Below, one piece after another: positions 20,623 to 29,264 of a stretch of 64,000 nucleotides of DNA (position 1 is the stretch's first letter; every line of letters starts with the position of its first letter). Under the pieces are notes generated by a model that was given only the letters and a program-made list of their open reading frames with translations, was not told the DNA's origin and searched no databases. The position numbers and the translations under genes are program-made. The stretch comes from Cognatundibacterium jejuense (lineage in GTDB: Bacteria; Pseudomonadota; Gammaproteobacteria; Burkholderiales; Burkholderiaceae_D): positions 186,001 through 250,000 of the forward strand of contig NZ_JACOFV010000001.1 in the NCBI RefSeq assembly GCF_014284255.1, read 5' to 3'.

Positions 20623-21024
20623 GTGATCTATGGCGTTGGTACTGATATCGTTGAGGTCGCTCGTATCGAGCGTGCTTTGCAGCGTGGAGGTGATCGCTTT
20701 GCTAAAAAAGTACTGGGTGATGAAGAGTTGCTGATTTTTTTTCAGCGCCGTGATCAGGCTCTTGCGCGCGGCATACGTTATCTGGCAACGCGGTTTGCTG
20801 CTAAAGAAGCATTTTCTAAGGCCATAGGAACTGGCGTTCGTTTGCCAATGACGCTGCGAAACATGCAAACGCTCAATGGTGATCAAGGTAAGCCAGTAGT
20901 GGTCGTCAGTGATGATTTGGAAAAATGGATGTCTGTCCGAAATCTTACTGCTCATGTCTCGGTGAGTGATGAAGTTCAGCAAGTGCTGGCATTTGTCGTT
21001 GTTGAGCAAGCCGCAACAATATGA
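20623..21024 (+). CDS. acpS: Holo-[acyl-carrier-protein] synthase
   Basis: Transfers 4'-phosphopantetheine from CoA to acyl carrier protein. 133 residues from a GTG start at 20623. This start is chosen over the ATG at 20611 because GGAGG (within the last codons of the upstream gene) lies 5 bases before the GTG, and the family normally begins (M)IYGVGTDIV. Metal-binding Asp8 in GTDIVEV and the glutamate in [11 protein letters not shown] are present. It begins one base after the stop of the PdxJ-like gene and its stop overlaps uvrC by 4 bp. Confidence 0.94.
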   Translation: MIYGVGTDIVEVARIERALQRGGDRFAKKVLGDEELLIFFQRRDQALARGIRYLATRFAAKEAFSKAIGTGVRLPMTLRNMQTLNGDQGKPVVVVSDDLEKWMSVRNLTAHVSVSDEVQQVLAFVVVEQAATI

Positions 21025-22898
21025 GCTCCATGGATACTGATAAATCATCATCGGAAATTCGTCAGCAGGTGGTTGATGCGGTGGCTCGATTGCCGCATTT
21101 ACCCGGTGTGTATCGTTATTTTGATGCGCAAGATCAGGTGCTTTATGTTGGTAAGGCAAGGGATTTAAAAAAGCGCGTTACCAGTTATTTTCAGAAAACA
21201 TTATCCAGTCCCAGAATTGCGATGATGGTGGAGAAAATCGTCCGATTGGAGACCACAGTAACACGCAGTGAAGCAGAAGCGTTGATTCTGGAAAATAATT
21301 TAATCAAGGCGCTACGCCCCCGCTACAACATTTTATTTCGCGACGATAAGTCTTATCCTTACCTGAAAATCACCTCTGAAAAAACGCCACGCATGACTTA
21401 TTATCGAGGAGCAGTCGATAAAAAGCATCAGTATTTCGGACCTTTTCCATCTGGTTGGGCGGTCAAGGAATCAATGCAGATTTTGCAGAAAATTTTCCTG
21501 CTGCGTAGCTGTGAAGATAGTGTGTTCGCGAATCGCACTAGGCCATGCCTATTGCATCAAATCCAGCGTTGTAGTGGGCCATGTGTTGATTTGATTTCGC
21601 CGGAGGATTATCAGCAAGACGTCAGAAATGCTGCTGACTTTTTGCGCGGTCGTCAATTAGAAGTCATGCAGAACCTTGAAAAAAAGATGCTCGGATTCTC
21701 CTCCGAACTTAGATTCGAGCAGGCGGCTATGGTGCGCAATCAGATGTCGGCCTTATCTAAGGTATTGCACCAGCAAAGCATGGAAACCACTGGCAATGCT
21801 GATTTGGATGTGATTGCCGTAATCGTCGAAGGCGGACGAGCCTGTGTCAACCTGGCAATGATACGAGGTGGCAGGCACCTGGGCGATCGTGCTTACTTCC
21901 CTAGTCATGTGGATGATGTCAGGGCCGTAAGCGATGACACAATTGAGGCTGAGGTGGTGGCGGCATTTTTGGCGCAGCATTATGTGGATCAGTTCATTCC
22001 TTCAACCTTGGTGATGAATGTGGCTTTAGATGCGCCGGATCTGATGTTGGTACTGGCAGAGCAATGTGGTCATAAAATTCATTTATCATTTCAACCGCAA
22101 GAGCAACGCCGCGTCTGGTTGGAAATGGCAGTGAAGGGCGCTGAACTTGCTCTGGCGCGGCTTTTATCTGAGCAGGGCTCGCAGCAGGCGCGTACTCGCG
22201 CTATGGCGACCGCACTTGAACTTGAGACTGAAAACATTGATTTATTGCGTATCGAGTGTTTCGATATCAGCCATACGCAAGGTGAGGCGACGCAGGCATC
22301 TTGTGTTGTTTATCATCATCACGCAATGCAAAACAGCGAATACCGGCGTTACAACATCAAAGACATCACGCCTGGAGATGATTATGCTGCGATGCGCCAG
22401 GTGTTAACCCGTCGATATGAAAAAGTGAACGGAGAAGACCCCGCTGCACTGACAATGCCAGACGTGGTGTTGATTGATGGTGGAAAGGGACAGGTTGAGA
22501 TCGCCAGACAAGTTTTTGTTGAACTGGGACTCGATACCAGTCTGATTGTCGGGGTATCAAAAGGGGAGGGACGTAAGGTCGGCTTGGAAACGCTGGTGTT
22601 TGTCGATGGGCGCGAAGAGAAAGAGTTGGGTAAAGAATCTGCGGCATTGATGTTGATTGCGCATATTCGTGATGAAGCGCACCGATTCGCGATCACCGGC
22701 ATGCGTGCCAAGCGCGACAAGGCGCGACAAACCTCGCAATTGGAAGAGATTGAAGGTGTGGGGCCGAAACGCCGTCAAAGATTGTTGGTACGTTTTGGTG
22801 GTTTGAAAGGTGTCAGTGATGCCAGCGTCGAAGAACTAGCTAGTGTTGAAGGAATTTCTCGTCAATTAGCAGAAGAAATTTACAAGCGACTCCGTTAG
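21021..22898 (+). CDS. uvrC: Excinuclease ABC subunit C
   Basis: Makes both incisions in nucleotide excision repair after UvrA/UvrB damage recognition. 625 residues. GIY-YIG nuclease domain near the N-terminus (LPGVYRYF...[13 protein letters not shown]), the UvrB-contacting UVR motif (about 205-240), the RNase H-like 5' nuclease domain ([12 protein letters not shown] and VLIDGGKGQ), and a C-terminal helix-hairpin-helix pair ([12 protein letters not shown]). The ATG overlaps the acpS stop; a second Met three residues on is an alternative. Confidence 0.96.
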   Translation: MSSMDTDKSSSEIRQQVVDAVARLPHLPGVYRYFDAQDQVLYVGKARDLKKRVTSYFQKTLSSPRIAMMVEKIVRLETTVTRSEAEALILENNLIKALRPRYNILFRDDKSYPYLKITSEKTPRMTYYRGAVDKKHQYFGPFPSGWAVKESMQILQKIFLLRSCEDSVFANRTRPCLLHQIQRCSGPCVDLISPEDYQQDVRNAADFLRGRQLEVMQNLEKKMLGFSSELRFEQAAMVRNQMSALSKVLHQQSMETTGNADLDVIAVIVEGGRACVNLAMIRGGRHLGDRAYFPSHVDDVRAVSDDTIEAEVVAAFLAQHYVDQFIPSTLVMNVALDAPDLMLVLAEQCGHKIHLSFQPQEQRRVWLEMAVKGAELALARLLSEQGSQQARTRAMATALELETENIDLLRIECFDISHTQGEATQASCVVYHHHAMQNSEYRRYNIKDITPGDDYAAMRQVLTRRYEKVNGEDPAALTMPDVVLIDGGKGQVEIARQVFVELGLDTSLIVGVSKGEGRKVGLETLVFVDGREEKELGKESAALMLIAHIRDEAHRFAITGMRAKRDKARQTSQLEEIEGVGPKRRQRLLVRFGGLKGVSDASVEELASVEGISRQLAEEIYKRLR

Positions 22899-22937
22899 AT
22901 CAATATAATGAAGAGAAATATTCTAAATAATTAAGTC

Positions 22938-23519
22938 ATGCCATTTAATTTTCCTATTCTTCTCACATGGTTGCGCGTAGCACTGATTCCTCTCGTGGTC
23001 GGTGTTTTTTATTTGCCTGATACGTGGCTCGATCCATTTCAAAAAGGACTTGCATCGACGCTGATTTTTATCGTTGCTGCGATTACCGATTGGTTTGATG
23101 GTTTTCTGGCTCGTCGTTGGAATCAGACGTCTTCATTTGGCGCATTTCTTGACCCGGTTGCGGATAAGTTAATGGTGGCAGGTGCTTTGCTGGTATTGGT
23201 GCAACTTGGTCGTGTAAATGCCGTGATCGCTTTCGTCATTATTGGTCGTGAGATTACGATCTCTGCTTTGCGTGAGTGGATGGCTATTATTGGTGCTTCA
23301 AAATCTGTTGCGGTTAGTTCGCTAGGTAAGATAAAAACTGCGGCGCAAATGGTGGCGATACCGATGCTATTGTATTACGACACGATTTTGGGGATCGATA
23401 TGATATTGCCTGGTTCGTGGTTGTTGTTGATTGCAGCAGTCCTGACGGTGTGGTCTATGTTTTACTATCTGCGTAAAGCATGGCCTTTAATTAAAGAATC
23501 GACAGAGAATCTAAAGTAG
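22938..23519 (+). CDS. pgsA: CDP-diacylglycerol-glycerol-3-phosphate 3-phosphatidyltransferase
   Basis: Membrane enzyme that commits CDP-diacylglycerol to phosphatidylglycerol and cardiolipin synthesis. 193 residues with several membrane spans. The CDP-alcohol phosphotransferase signature is complete from Asp51 to Asp76 (DWFDGFLARR, G, LDPVAD). It follows uvrC by 39 bp and precedes the tRNA cluster, a common uvrC-pgsA-tRNA order in betaproteobacteria. Confidence 0.95.
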   Translation: MPFNFPILLTWLRVALIPLVVGVFYLPDTWLDPFQKGLASTLIFIVAAITDWFDGFLARRWNQTSSFGAFLDPVADKLMVAGALLVLVQLGRVNAVIAFVIIGREITISALREWMAIIGASKSVAVSSLGKIKTAAQMVAIPMLLYYDTILGIDMILPGSWLLLIAAVLTVWSMFYYLRKAWPLIKESTENLK

Positions 23520-23524
23520 CTTAC

Positions 23525-23552
23525 TTGACAGTTTTTCGAAATACTATATAAT
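23525..23552 (+). promoter_or_regulatory. Consensus sigma-70 promoter of the tRNA cluster
   Basis: Perfect TTGACA and TATAAT separated by 16 bases; the first tRNA begins 18 bp downstream. Confidence 0.85.
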
Positions 23553-23569
23553 TCTGGTCTTTCGTTGAT

Positions 23570-23645
23570 GCGGGAATAGCTCAGTTGGTAGAGCGCAACC
23601 TTGCCAAGGTTGAGGTCGAGAGTTCGAGACTCTTTTCCCGCTCCA
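23570..23645 (+). tRNA. tRNA-Gly(GCC), copy 1
   Basis: 76 nt including encoded CCA. Acceptor arms GCGGGAA/TTCCCGC, anticodon stem CAACC/GGTTG with loop TTGCCAA (anticodon GCC), T-loop TTCGAGA. Differs from copies 2 and 3 by a paired change in acceptor pair 7 (A-T instead of G-C). Confidence 0.97.
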
Positions 23646-23675
23646 AGTTTTTTCAGCGAAATATGTAGTGTAAAT

Positions 23676-23751
23676 GCGGGAGTAGCTCAGTTGGTAGAGC
23701 GCAACCTTGCCAAGGTTGAGGTCGAGAGTTCGAGACTCTTCTCCCGCTCCA
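23676..23751 (+). tRNA. tRNA-Gly(GCC), copy 2
   Basis: 76 nt with encoded CCA; acceptor GCGGGAG/CTCCCGC, anticodon GCC. Identical to copy 3. Confidence 0.97.
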
Positions 23752-23786
23752 AAATGGCGTAGTACCTGAAGTATCGGCAGTATAAT

Positions 23787-23862
23787 GCGGGAGTAGCTCA
23801 GTTGGTAGAGCGCAACCTTGCCAAGGTTGAGGTCGAGAGTTCGAGACTCTTCTCCCGCTCCA
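23787..23862 (+). tRNA. tRNA-Gly(GCC), copy 3
   Basis: 76 nt with encoded CCA, identical to copy 2. Spacers between the three copies (30 and 35 nt) are unrelated in sequence, so the tRNA units, not a longer block, are repeated. Confidence 0.97.
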
Positions 23863-23868
23863 GATTCT

Positions 23869-23896
23869 GAAGGGAAGCACGGCTTCCCTTTTTTGT
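23869..23896 (+). terminator. Rho-independent terminator after the tRNA-Gly triplet
   Basis: AAGGGAAGC and GCTTCCCTT form a stem around ACG/short loop, followed by a T-run. It ends the three-Gly transcript; tRNA-Cys starts about 60 bp later. Confidence 0.9.
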
Positions 23897-23958
23897 TACA
23901 GTAGTTGATGTGCCGCGATTTAGCTTAGAGTAAGAATGTTTAAGTTAATAGCACCCCT

Positions 23959-24032
23959 GGCGGGGTAGCAAAGTGGTTATGCAGCGGCCTGCAAAGCCGT
24001 AGACGCCGGTTCGATCCCGACCCCCGCCTCCA
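23959..24032 (+). tRNA. tRNA-Cys(GCA)
   Basis: 74 nt with encoded CCA. Acceptor GGCGGGG/CCCCGCC, anticodon stem GCGGC/GCCGT with loop CTGCAAA (anticodon GCA), T-arm GCCGGTTCGATCCCG-like. Confidence 0.96.
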
Positions 24033-24040
24033 GATTTAAG

Positions 24041-24064
24041 AAAGCGCTGTGAGCGCTTTTTTTT
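24041..24064 (+). terminator. Rho-independent terminator after tRNA-Cys
   Basis: AAAGCGCT-GTG-AGCGCTTT hairpin with eight T residues. Confidence 0.9.
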
Positions 24065-24104
24065 GAAAGAGCAAGCAATCTTAGATTGCATGTTGTAGTG
24101 ATGG

Positions 24105-24197
24105 GCCCGAGTGGTGAAATAGGTAGACACATCGGACTTAAAATCCGCCGCTTCGTTAATAGCGGGCGTGCCGGTTCGATTCCGGCCTCGGGCACCA
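24105..24197 (+). tRNA. tRNA-Leu(TAA)
   Basis: 93 nt with encoded CCA and a long variable arm, as class II tRNAs have. Acceptor GCCCGAG/CTCGGGC, anticodon loop CTTAAAA (anticodon TAA). Confidence 0.96.
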
Positions 24198-24220
24198 TAT
24201 CGACATCAGATGTAACGCAG

Positions 24221-24269
24221 AAAACCCTGCAAAGCTAGAGAAATCAAGGCTTTGCAGGGTTTTTGTTTT
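24221..24269 (+). terminator. Rho-independent terminator after tRNA-Leu
   Basis: A perfect 13-bp stem (AACCCTGCAAAGC with GCTTTGCAGGGTT) closing a 14-base loop and followed by TTTGTTTT. Unusually long for a tRNA terminator. Confidence 0.9.
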
Positions 24270-24537
24270 GTGGTTTTGTTTGTATCCAAAATATGGCGAG
24301 TTTCGCCTCCGCCTTGCTTCTCATAAATCTGCCATCTATTTCTTCTTGTGTATTATCATTCGAATAATTATTTTTTCGAGAATTTTGTTGGACCTTATTT
24401 TTGAAGCTTAAAGAGTTTTTTGTCTGTCCATAGAATGGATTGCCGTAATTTTTTTTATATCCGCGATTCGAAACAGTAACTTTTTTATTGGTGAACTCAG
24501 TACTTAATTATTCCCTGGCTGCATATTTATTAACATC
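24270..24537 (+). other. AT-rich gap upstream of the leader ORF and permease
   Basis: About 270 bp with no ORF that can be supported. Strongly AT-rich with several T-runs. It presumably holds the promoter for the leader ORF and the GntP-family permease, but no clear -35/-10 pair stands out. Confidence 0.4.
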
Positions 24538-24547
24538 CGGAGGTTAG

Positions 24548-24631
24548 ATGGAAAGAAGTTCGAGGTTGGTATGTTGCTCATGCAATTTATCTTTTGAAAT
24601 TTGTGTTGCAGAAATAAGGAGTGAGGCATGA
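24548..24631 (+). CDS. Short Cys-rich leader ORF coupled to the permease gene
   Basis: ATG at 24548 with a strong Shine-Dalgarno sequence (CCGGAGGTTAG) opens a 27-codon frame that ends in TGA at 24629-24631, overlapping the permease ATG (24628) in the arrangement ATGA. Cys codons occur at positions 9, 10, 12 and 19 (motif CCSC). The strong ribosome site, the exact ATGA overlap and the Cys cluster suggest a translated leader peptide that couples or attenuates permease translation. Short ORFs with clustered Cys codons act as cysteine-responsive attenuators in some bacteria; that role here is inference, and the ORF could still be chance. Confidence 0.5.
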   Translation: MERSSRLVCCSCNLSFEICVAEIRSEA

Positions 24632-26019
24632 GTTTTATGATTATTTTGGTGTCGTTGGCTTTGTTGATGATTGTTGCTTACAGGGGTTTTAGTGTCATTC
24701 TGTTTGCGCCGATTTGTGCTCTGATTGCTGTTGCTTTCACTGATGTCAGTTTAATTCCGCCGCTCTTTAATGGTATTTTCATGGAGAAGTTGGTTGGGTT
24801 TGTTAAGCTTTATTTCCCGGTCTTTTTGTTGGGGGCGGTATTTGGTAAGTTGATTGAGCTGTCTGGTTTTTCGAAATCGATTGTTGCGTCGGTGATTAAG
24901 ATTGTAGGACGTGAGCGCGCGATTTTGTCGATCGTGTTGGTGTGCGCAATTTTGACTTACGGTGGTGTTTCTTTGTTTGTGGTGGTGTTTGCGGTGTACC
25001 CATTTGCGGCAGAAATGTTCCGGCAAAGTGACATACCAAAGCGGTTAATTCCGGGCACGATCGCTTTGGGTGCGTTCACCTTCACTATGGATTCTTTGCC
25101 TGGTAGCCCACAAATTCAAAACATTATCCCAACGACATTTTTTAATACGAATACCTGGGCTGCTCCGTGGTTGGGCGTCATTGGCGCTGTGTTTATTCTG
25201 GTGATTGGTCTGATGTATTTAAACTGGCGTCGTCGTCAGGCTGCGGTGGCTGGTGAGGGGTATGGTTCTGGTCATATTAATGAGCCGACTGAATACAAAG
25301 CAGAAAAATTGCCTAACGCCTTTGTTGCTGTGTTTCCGTTGCTGGTTGTTGGTGTGATGAACAAGATTTTGACAGAATTAATCCCACGTTATTACGGTGA
25401 AATTCATAGTACGACTTTGTCAGGTTCTGCTAAGCCTTTGGTGACAGATATCCACAAAATTGGCGCGATTTGGGCAGTTGAAGGAGCTCTGCTGTTGGGG
25501 ATTCTGTGTATTTTGTTGTTTGCTTTTAAGACGGTGAAAAATCAATTTGCCGATGGCAGTAAAGCAGCAGTCTCCGGCGCTTTATTGGCCTCCCTGAATA
25601 CTGCTTCGGAATACGGATTCGGTGGCATTATCGCTGCGATGCCAGGATTTGCCGTGATTTCAGATGCACTAAAAGCAATTCCTAATCCATTGATCAATGA
25701 GTCGATTACAGTCACAGTTTTGGCTGGCATTACAGGTTCTGCATCTGGTGGCATGAGCATTGCGTTGGCGGCGATGTCGGAGACTTTTATTAAGGCGGCA
25801 AATGCCGCACATATTCCTATGGAGGTGCTGCATCGGGTTGCGTCAATGGCGAGTGGGGGCATGGATACTTTACCGCATAACGGCGCAGTGATTACCTTGT
25901 TGGCGGTCACTGGTCTAACGCACAAGACGTCTTATAAAGATATTTTTGCCGTTACGCTCATTAAAACAGCAGCAGTGTTTGTTGTTATTGCGGTGTATTA
26001 CCTGACTGGTATTTATTAA
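24628..26019 (+). CDS. GntP-family permease
   Basis: 463 residues, hydrophobic throughout with about 12 predicted spans and one longer polar loop (about 200-235). Features such as LTYGGVSLFVVVFAVYPFA, DSLPGSPQIQNIIP and GGMDTLPHNGAVITLL fit the GntP/ion-transporter superfamily; related betaproteobacterial proteins are annotated as gluconate or D-beta-hydroxybutyrate permeases. The substrate is likely a small organic acid but cannot be fixed from sequence. AAGGAGTGAGGC precedes the ATG, and the gene is overlapped by the Cys-rich leader ORF. No catabolic gene lies beside it. Confidence 0.8.
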   Translation: MSFMIILVSLALLMIVAYRGFSVILFAPICALIAVAFTDVSLIPPLFNGIFMEKLVGFVKLYFPVFLLGAVFGKLIELSGFSKSIVASVIKIVGRERAILSIVLVCAILTYGGVSLFVVVFAVYPFAAEMFRQSDIPKRLIPGTIALGAFTFTMDSLPGSPQIQNIIPTTFFNTNTWAAPWLGVIGAVFILVIGLMYLNWRRRQAAVAGEGYGSGHINEPTEYKAEKLPNAFVAVFPLLVVGVMNKILTELIPRYYGEIHSTTLSGSAKPLVTDIHKIGAIWAVEGALLLGILCILLFAFKTVKNQFADGSKAAVSGALLASLNTASEYGFGGIIAAMPGFAVISDALKAIPNPLINESITVTVLAGITGSASGGMSIALAAMSETFIKAANAAHIPMEVLHRVASMASGGMDTLPHNGAVITLLAVTGLTHKTSYKDIFAVTLIKTAAVFVVIAVYYLTGIY

Positions 26020-26150
26020 GTTAATTTATACGGTATTTCAGGTATAACTACATAGTCGATAACATCAAGTTTATCAATAGTTAAGCTGTCGGGAGCACTT
26101 CCTGGCAGCTTGGCGTTCAGTTGTGATACTAATGTGATGCTTATGTACTT

Positions 26151-26753
26151 TTATTGAGGGCAAGACGAAGGCAAATGATTTAATCCTTGCTTGTCAATAC
26201 TGAAGCTTGCAATGCGTTTTCCTTGTGGGTCAATGGTGACTTTGACGATATAAATACTATCAAAGTCGCTGCTTTCCCATGTTGGCACGGTGGTGGGGGC
26301 GCCATTGTTTGTCGCTAAAATTTTACGCGCCGCTTCCTCTGCTAAGCGATGCTCCCACGCTACAAAAACCGTGGCATTGGCGTAAGCGGGCGAGAGTAAT
26401 GCGGTCTGTAAGGCGTCGATGTCATCTAAACCAAATTGTGTATTGACTGGCATGCCAAGCGAAATTGCAGTTGGCTCTATCGTCGCAAGTGGACGGATGT
26501 AGTTGTATGGCGTGCCGCGATCGTTCTTTTGCGTGCCAGGGTTTGGTGCGAAAATCGCTGAGGGCATGTCAAATTTTTTCCGAAGAACTTCCGGCAATGC
26601 GAGTGAGCGATTCAGTCCTTGGCAATTTAGCTGACCAAGTCCAGCTTCTGGTTTTTCGCCATGTCGAATCATGACAATAGTTTCATCGGCGAAGCTGAGG
26701 TTGCTGAAAAAAAGTGCTAACAAAATTGTTGTTACGAGCGTCGTTGTTTTCAT
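26151..26753 (-). CDS. Periplasmic histidine phosphatase-family protein
   Basis: 200 residues. A signal peptide (1-22, cut after FA) leads to the catalytic motif RHGEKP at 30-35 with the phosphorylated His31; a second active-site His is likely in VAWEHR. This branch-2-like phosphoglycerate-mutase fold covers phosphatases with varied substrates; nothing here identifies the substrate. The gene is convergent with the permease, and a weak AAGCTG/CAGCTT inverted repeat lies between them without a T-run. Confidence 0.82.
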   Translation of the reverse strand: MKTTTLVTTILLALFFSNLSFADETIVMIRHGEKPEAGLGQLNCQGLNRSLALPEVLRKKFDMPSAIFAPNPGTQKNDRGTPYNYIRPLATIEPTAISLGMPVNTQFGLDDIDALQTALLSPAYANATVFVAWEHRLAEEAARKILATNNGAPTTVPTWESSDFDSIYIVKVTIDPQGKRIASFSIDKQGLNHLPSSCPQ

Positions 26754-26987
26754 TGTTGATCCTTGAACTAGTTGATCTTCACTTGGTGTCGTCGTTTTCG
26801 CTTCGAATTATACATCTCTGCCTTTGCCCTCAAAAGTAATTAAAGTGGATCGCATAAGTGTGCATGGTTGAGCGGAAAAATAGATTCAACTCTCTACTGT
26901 TGAGCACATGTGGCGAGTTAATATGAGCAGTATTTTTTTCATTCACCGTTTACATTTTTCGTTGCTTTTTACTAATCGAGATAGTTT

Positions 26988-27863
26988 ATGAAGTCTGACA
27001 ACTCCCAGAAGCCTGAAGCTGTAGAAATTATTTGTAAGGATGGGGAGCGCCTTCAAGGACATTTTTTTAAGACGGGCAAGAGTGCTTCCGGTTTGCCGGT
27101 TTTGATTTGTCCGGCTACTGGAGTTAAGCAACATTTCTACATGCGATTTGCAAACTGGTTGTCTGAGCAGGGGCACGATATTCTCGTGTTTGACTACCGC
27201 GGTGTTGGGTTGTCATTGAGTGGCGATTTGGCTGACTCTAAAGCTAGTCTGACCGATTGGGGGCGACTGGATCAAGTCGCGGCTTTGGAATGCTTATTAA
27301 ATCGTACCGGTCACGAACAGGCGGTATTGCTGGGACATAGTGCTGGCGGGCAAATGATGGGCTTGATGTCAAATCATGCGCGCATAGCGCGCGTTGTCGG
27401 TGTGTCTATTTCGACAGGATGGTTTGCTGGCTTGCGTTTAGCGTTCCGGCTTAAGGCCATGTGGGGCTTGCGTTTTTTTGTTCCTGTTGGCATTAAGCTG
27501 CTTGGTTATGGTCCGACGGCGATCATCGGTCTGGGAGAAAATTTGCCAGCGGTTGCTGCTTATCAATGGGGAATTTGGTGTGCAGCAGGAGGTTATGCGA
27601 CGAATGCAACGAAAGGTAAGCCTGAGATTGATTTTCACAATCAAGTTCGTATGCCCATCATTGCATTTTATGCGGGAGATGATGACATTGCGAATGAGGC
27701 TACAGTGGACGATCTCATGCGTACGTTCCCACATGCCAGCAAACAGGTCTTTAAAATTCAACCTGCACAAGTTGGCTTAAAAAGTCTCGGCCATATTGAT
27801 TGGTTTAGAAATTCTCATCAGGTGGTTTGGCCTTTATTGGCTAAGGCAATTAAAGGTGAGTAG
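26988..27863 (+). CDS. Alpha/beta hydrolase (COG4757-like)
   Basis: 291 residues, no signal peptide. Nucleophile Ser118 lies in GHSAGG, the likely acid in YAGDDD, and the His in SLGHIDWFR, so the Ser-Asp-His triad appears complete. The RGVGLS segment after the second strand is typical. Overall pattern resembles predicted alpha/beta hydrolases of COG4757; substrate unknown. It lies upstream of flhB with 249 bp between and is probably not part of the flagellar operon. Confidence 0.8.
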   Translation: MKSDNSQKPEAVEIICKDGERLQGHFFKTGKSASGLPVLICPATGVKQHFYMRFANWLSEQGHDILVFDYRGVGLSLSGDLADSKASLTDWGRLDQVAALECLLNRTGHEQAVLLGHSAGGQMMGLMSNHARIARVVGVSISTGWFAGLRLAFRLKAMWGLRFFVPVGIKLLGYGPTAIIGLGENLPAVAAYQWGIWCAAGGYATNATKGKPEIDFHNQVRMPIIAFYAGDDDIANEATVDDLMRTFPHASKQVFKIQPAQVGLKSLGHIDWFRNSHQVVWPLLAKAIKGE

Positions 27864-28112
27864 TCACATCTGGTTGATGGCAGGCCGTCAAACTCTAATT
27901 TTTGCACGAAATCAATTACATCGCTTACCCAAGTCCGCTACAGGATTGCTGAATGTGGCGCAATTTCCTTCTTTTCATCGCTTAGTGCTGAACAAACGGG
28001 TGTTTACTCCCTTGTTCATCGCATCTAAGTCTTTCTGAATATTCAATAATCTCACCTGTAAATTTACGCAATCGAAGCGATTATTGCTTCGTGGAAATGA
28101 CAGGAGTCGGCG

Positions 28113-29264
28113 ATGGCCGAAGAAAGCGATCTCGAGAAAACTGAACCGGCCTCGTCGAAGCGCCTTGAGCAGGCGCGCGAAGAGGGGGATGTGCCGCGTT
28201 CACGCGAGCTCTCCACCTGTGCCATTTTATTTGCGGCTGGTGGCGCATTTTGGGTGATGGGCGGTGGTTTAGTCGGGCAATTGCAGCAAAGTTTGATCTC
28301 CGGACTCACTCTTGAACGTGCTGTCGCCTTTGATTTTAATTTACTGATATCTAAAGCTGCGGCGAGTTTGCTATCCGTTTTGATCGCGTTTGCGCCGGTG
28401 GCTGGGGTGTTGATCGTGGTTGCATTGGGATCGCCGGTTTTGATTGGTGGTTGGTTGTTTAGTGCAAAAGCAATTCAACCAAACTTTGGTCGCATGAATC
28501 CAATTTCCGGCTTAGGGAATATGTTTTCTGTGCGTGCCTTGGTCGAATTGCTTAAAGCTATAGTGAAAACGATTTTGGTTGGCTGGGTCGCCTGGATTGT
28601 CATTACACAACAAAAAGAAGCGATTTTTGCTTTGCCTATGGAAGATGTCTCTTCGAGCATTCCGCATGTTGGGCACATGCTGTTGATTTGTTTCATTTCT
28701 ATTGTTGGTGCTTTGGTATTGATTGCGGCAATCGATGCACCTTATCAAATGTGGCAGTACGCAAATAAATTGAAGATGACGCGTCAGGAAGTTATTCAGG
28801 AATCGAAAGAAGCCAACGGTAATCCTCAAATTAAAGCCAAGATTCGTCAGCAACAGCGTGAAATGGCACGTCGTCGCATGATGGCAGAGATTCCTAAGGC
28901 TGATGTCGTTGTGACTAACCCGACCCATTTTGCGGTGGCGCTGAAATATACCGAAGGTGGAAATGGCGCACCTAAGGTTGTGGCTAAAGGTGCGGACGAA
29001 GTCGCAGCAAAAATTCGTGAGCTCGCTAAAGAGCACAATATTCCAATGCTAGAAGCCCCGCCATTAGCACGTGCCTTGTTTAAGCATACCGATCTGGGGG
29101 ATGAGATTCCGGAAGCTTTGTATGGCGCGGTAGCAGAGGTCCTGGCCTACGTTTATCAATTAAGGACGTATCGTCGTGATGGCGGTTCTAGACCAGAAGA
29201 GCCGCGCGAATTAAAAGTACCAGAAGAATTAGATCCAAATAATCAGTTAGGAGTTGTTGAATGA
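28113..29264 (+). CDS. flhB: Flagellar export switch protein FlhB
   Basis: Inner-membrane component of the flagellar type III export gate; its autocleavage switches export from rod/hook to filament substrates. 383 residues: basic N-terminus (SSKRLEQAREEGDVPRS), four membrane spans, and the cytoplasmic domain with the self-cleavage site NPTH at about 269. GGAG precedes the ATG. First gene of flhB-flhA-flhF-flhG-fliA-motC-motD, with 4-bp overlap to flhA. Confidence 0.97.
   Translation: MAEESDLEKTEPASSKRLEQAREEGDVPRSRELSTCAILFAAGGAFWVMGGGLVGQLQQSLISGLTLERAVAFDFNLLISKAAASLLSVLIAFAPVAGVLIVVALGSPVLIGGWLFSAKAIQPNFGRMNPISGLGNMFSVRALVELLKAIVKTILVGWVAWIVITQQKEAIFALPMEDVSSSIPHVGHMLLICFISIVGALVLIAAIDAPYQMWQYANKLKMTRQEVIQESKEANGNPQIKAKIRQQQREMARRRMMAEIPKADVVVTNPTHFAVALKYTEGGNGAPKVVAKGADEVAAKIRELAKEHNIPMLEAPPLARALFKHTDLGDEIPEALYGAVAEVLAYVYQLRTYRRDGGSRPEEPRELKVPEELDPNNQLGVVE

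Noticed and set aside
20569-21159. 196-codon minus-strand ORF over acpS and uvrC
   Set aside because: Antisense to two conserved genes with coupled translation; composition not protein-like.
23570-23862. Direct repeats of ~76 bp with 30-35 bp spacers, CRISPR-like at first sight
   Set aside because: The repeats fold as complete tRNA-Gly genes with CCA ends; only three units and no cas genes.
23653-24198. Minus-strand ORFs of 61-75 codons across the tRNA genes
   Set aside because: They are antisense readings of tRNA sequences, as the repeated peptide WSGRRVSNSRPQPWQG shows.
24105-24269. tRNA-Leu followed by a 13-bp inverted repeat as a possible island attachment site
   Set aside because: No integrase, no second copy of the tRNA 3' end and no change in gene style downstream; the repeat is a normal terminator with a T-run.
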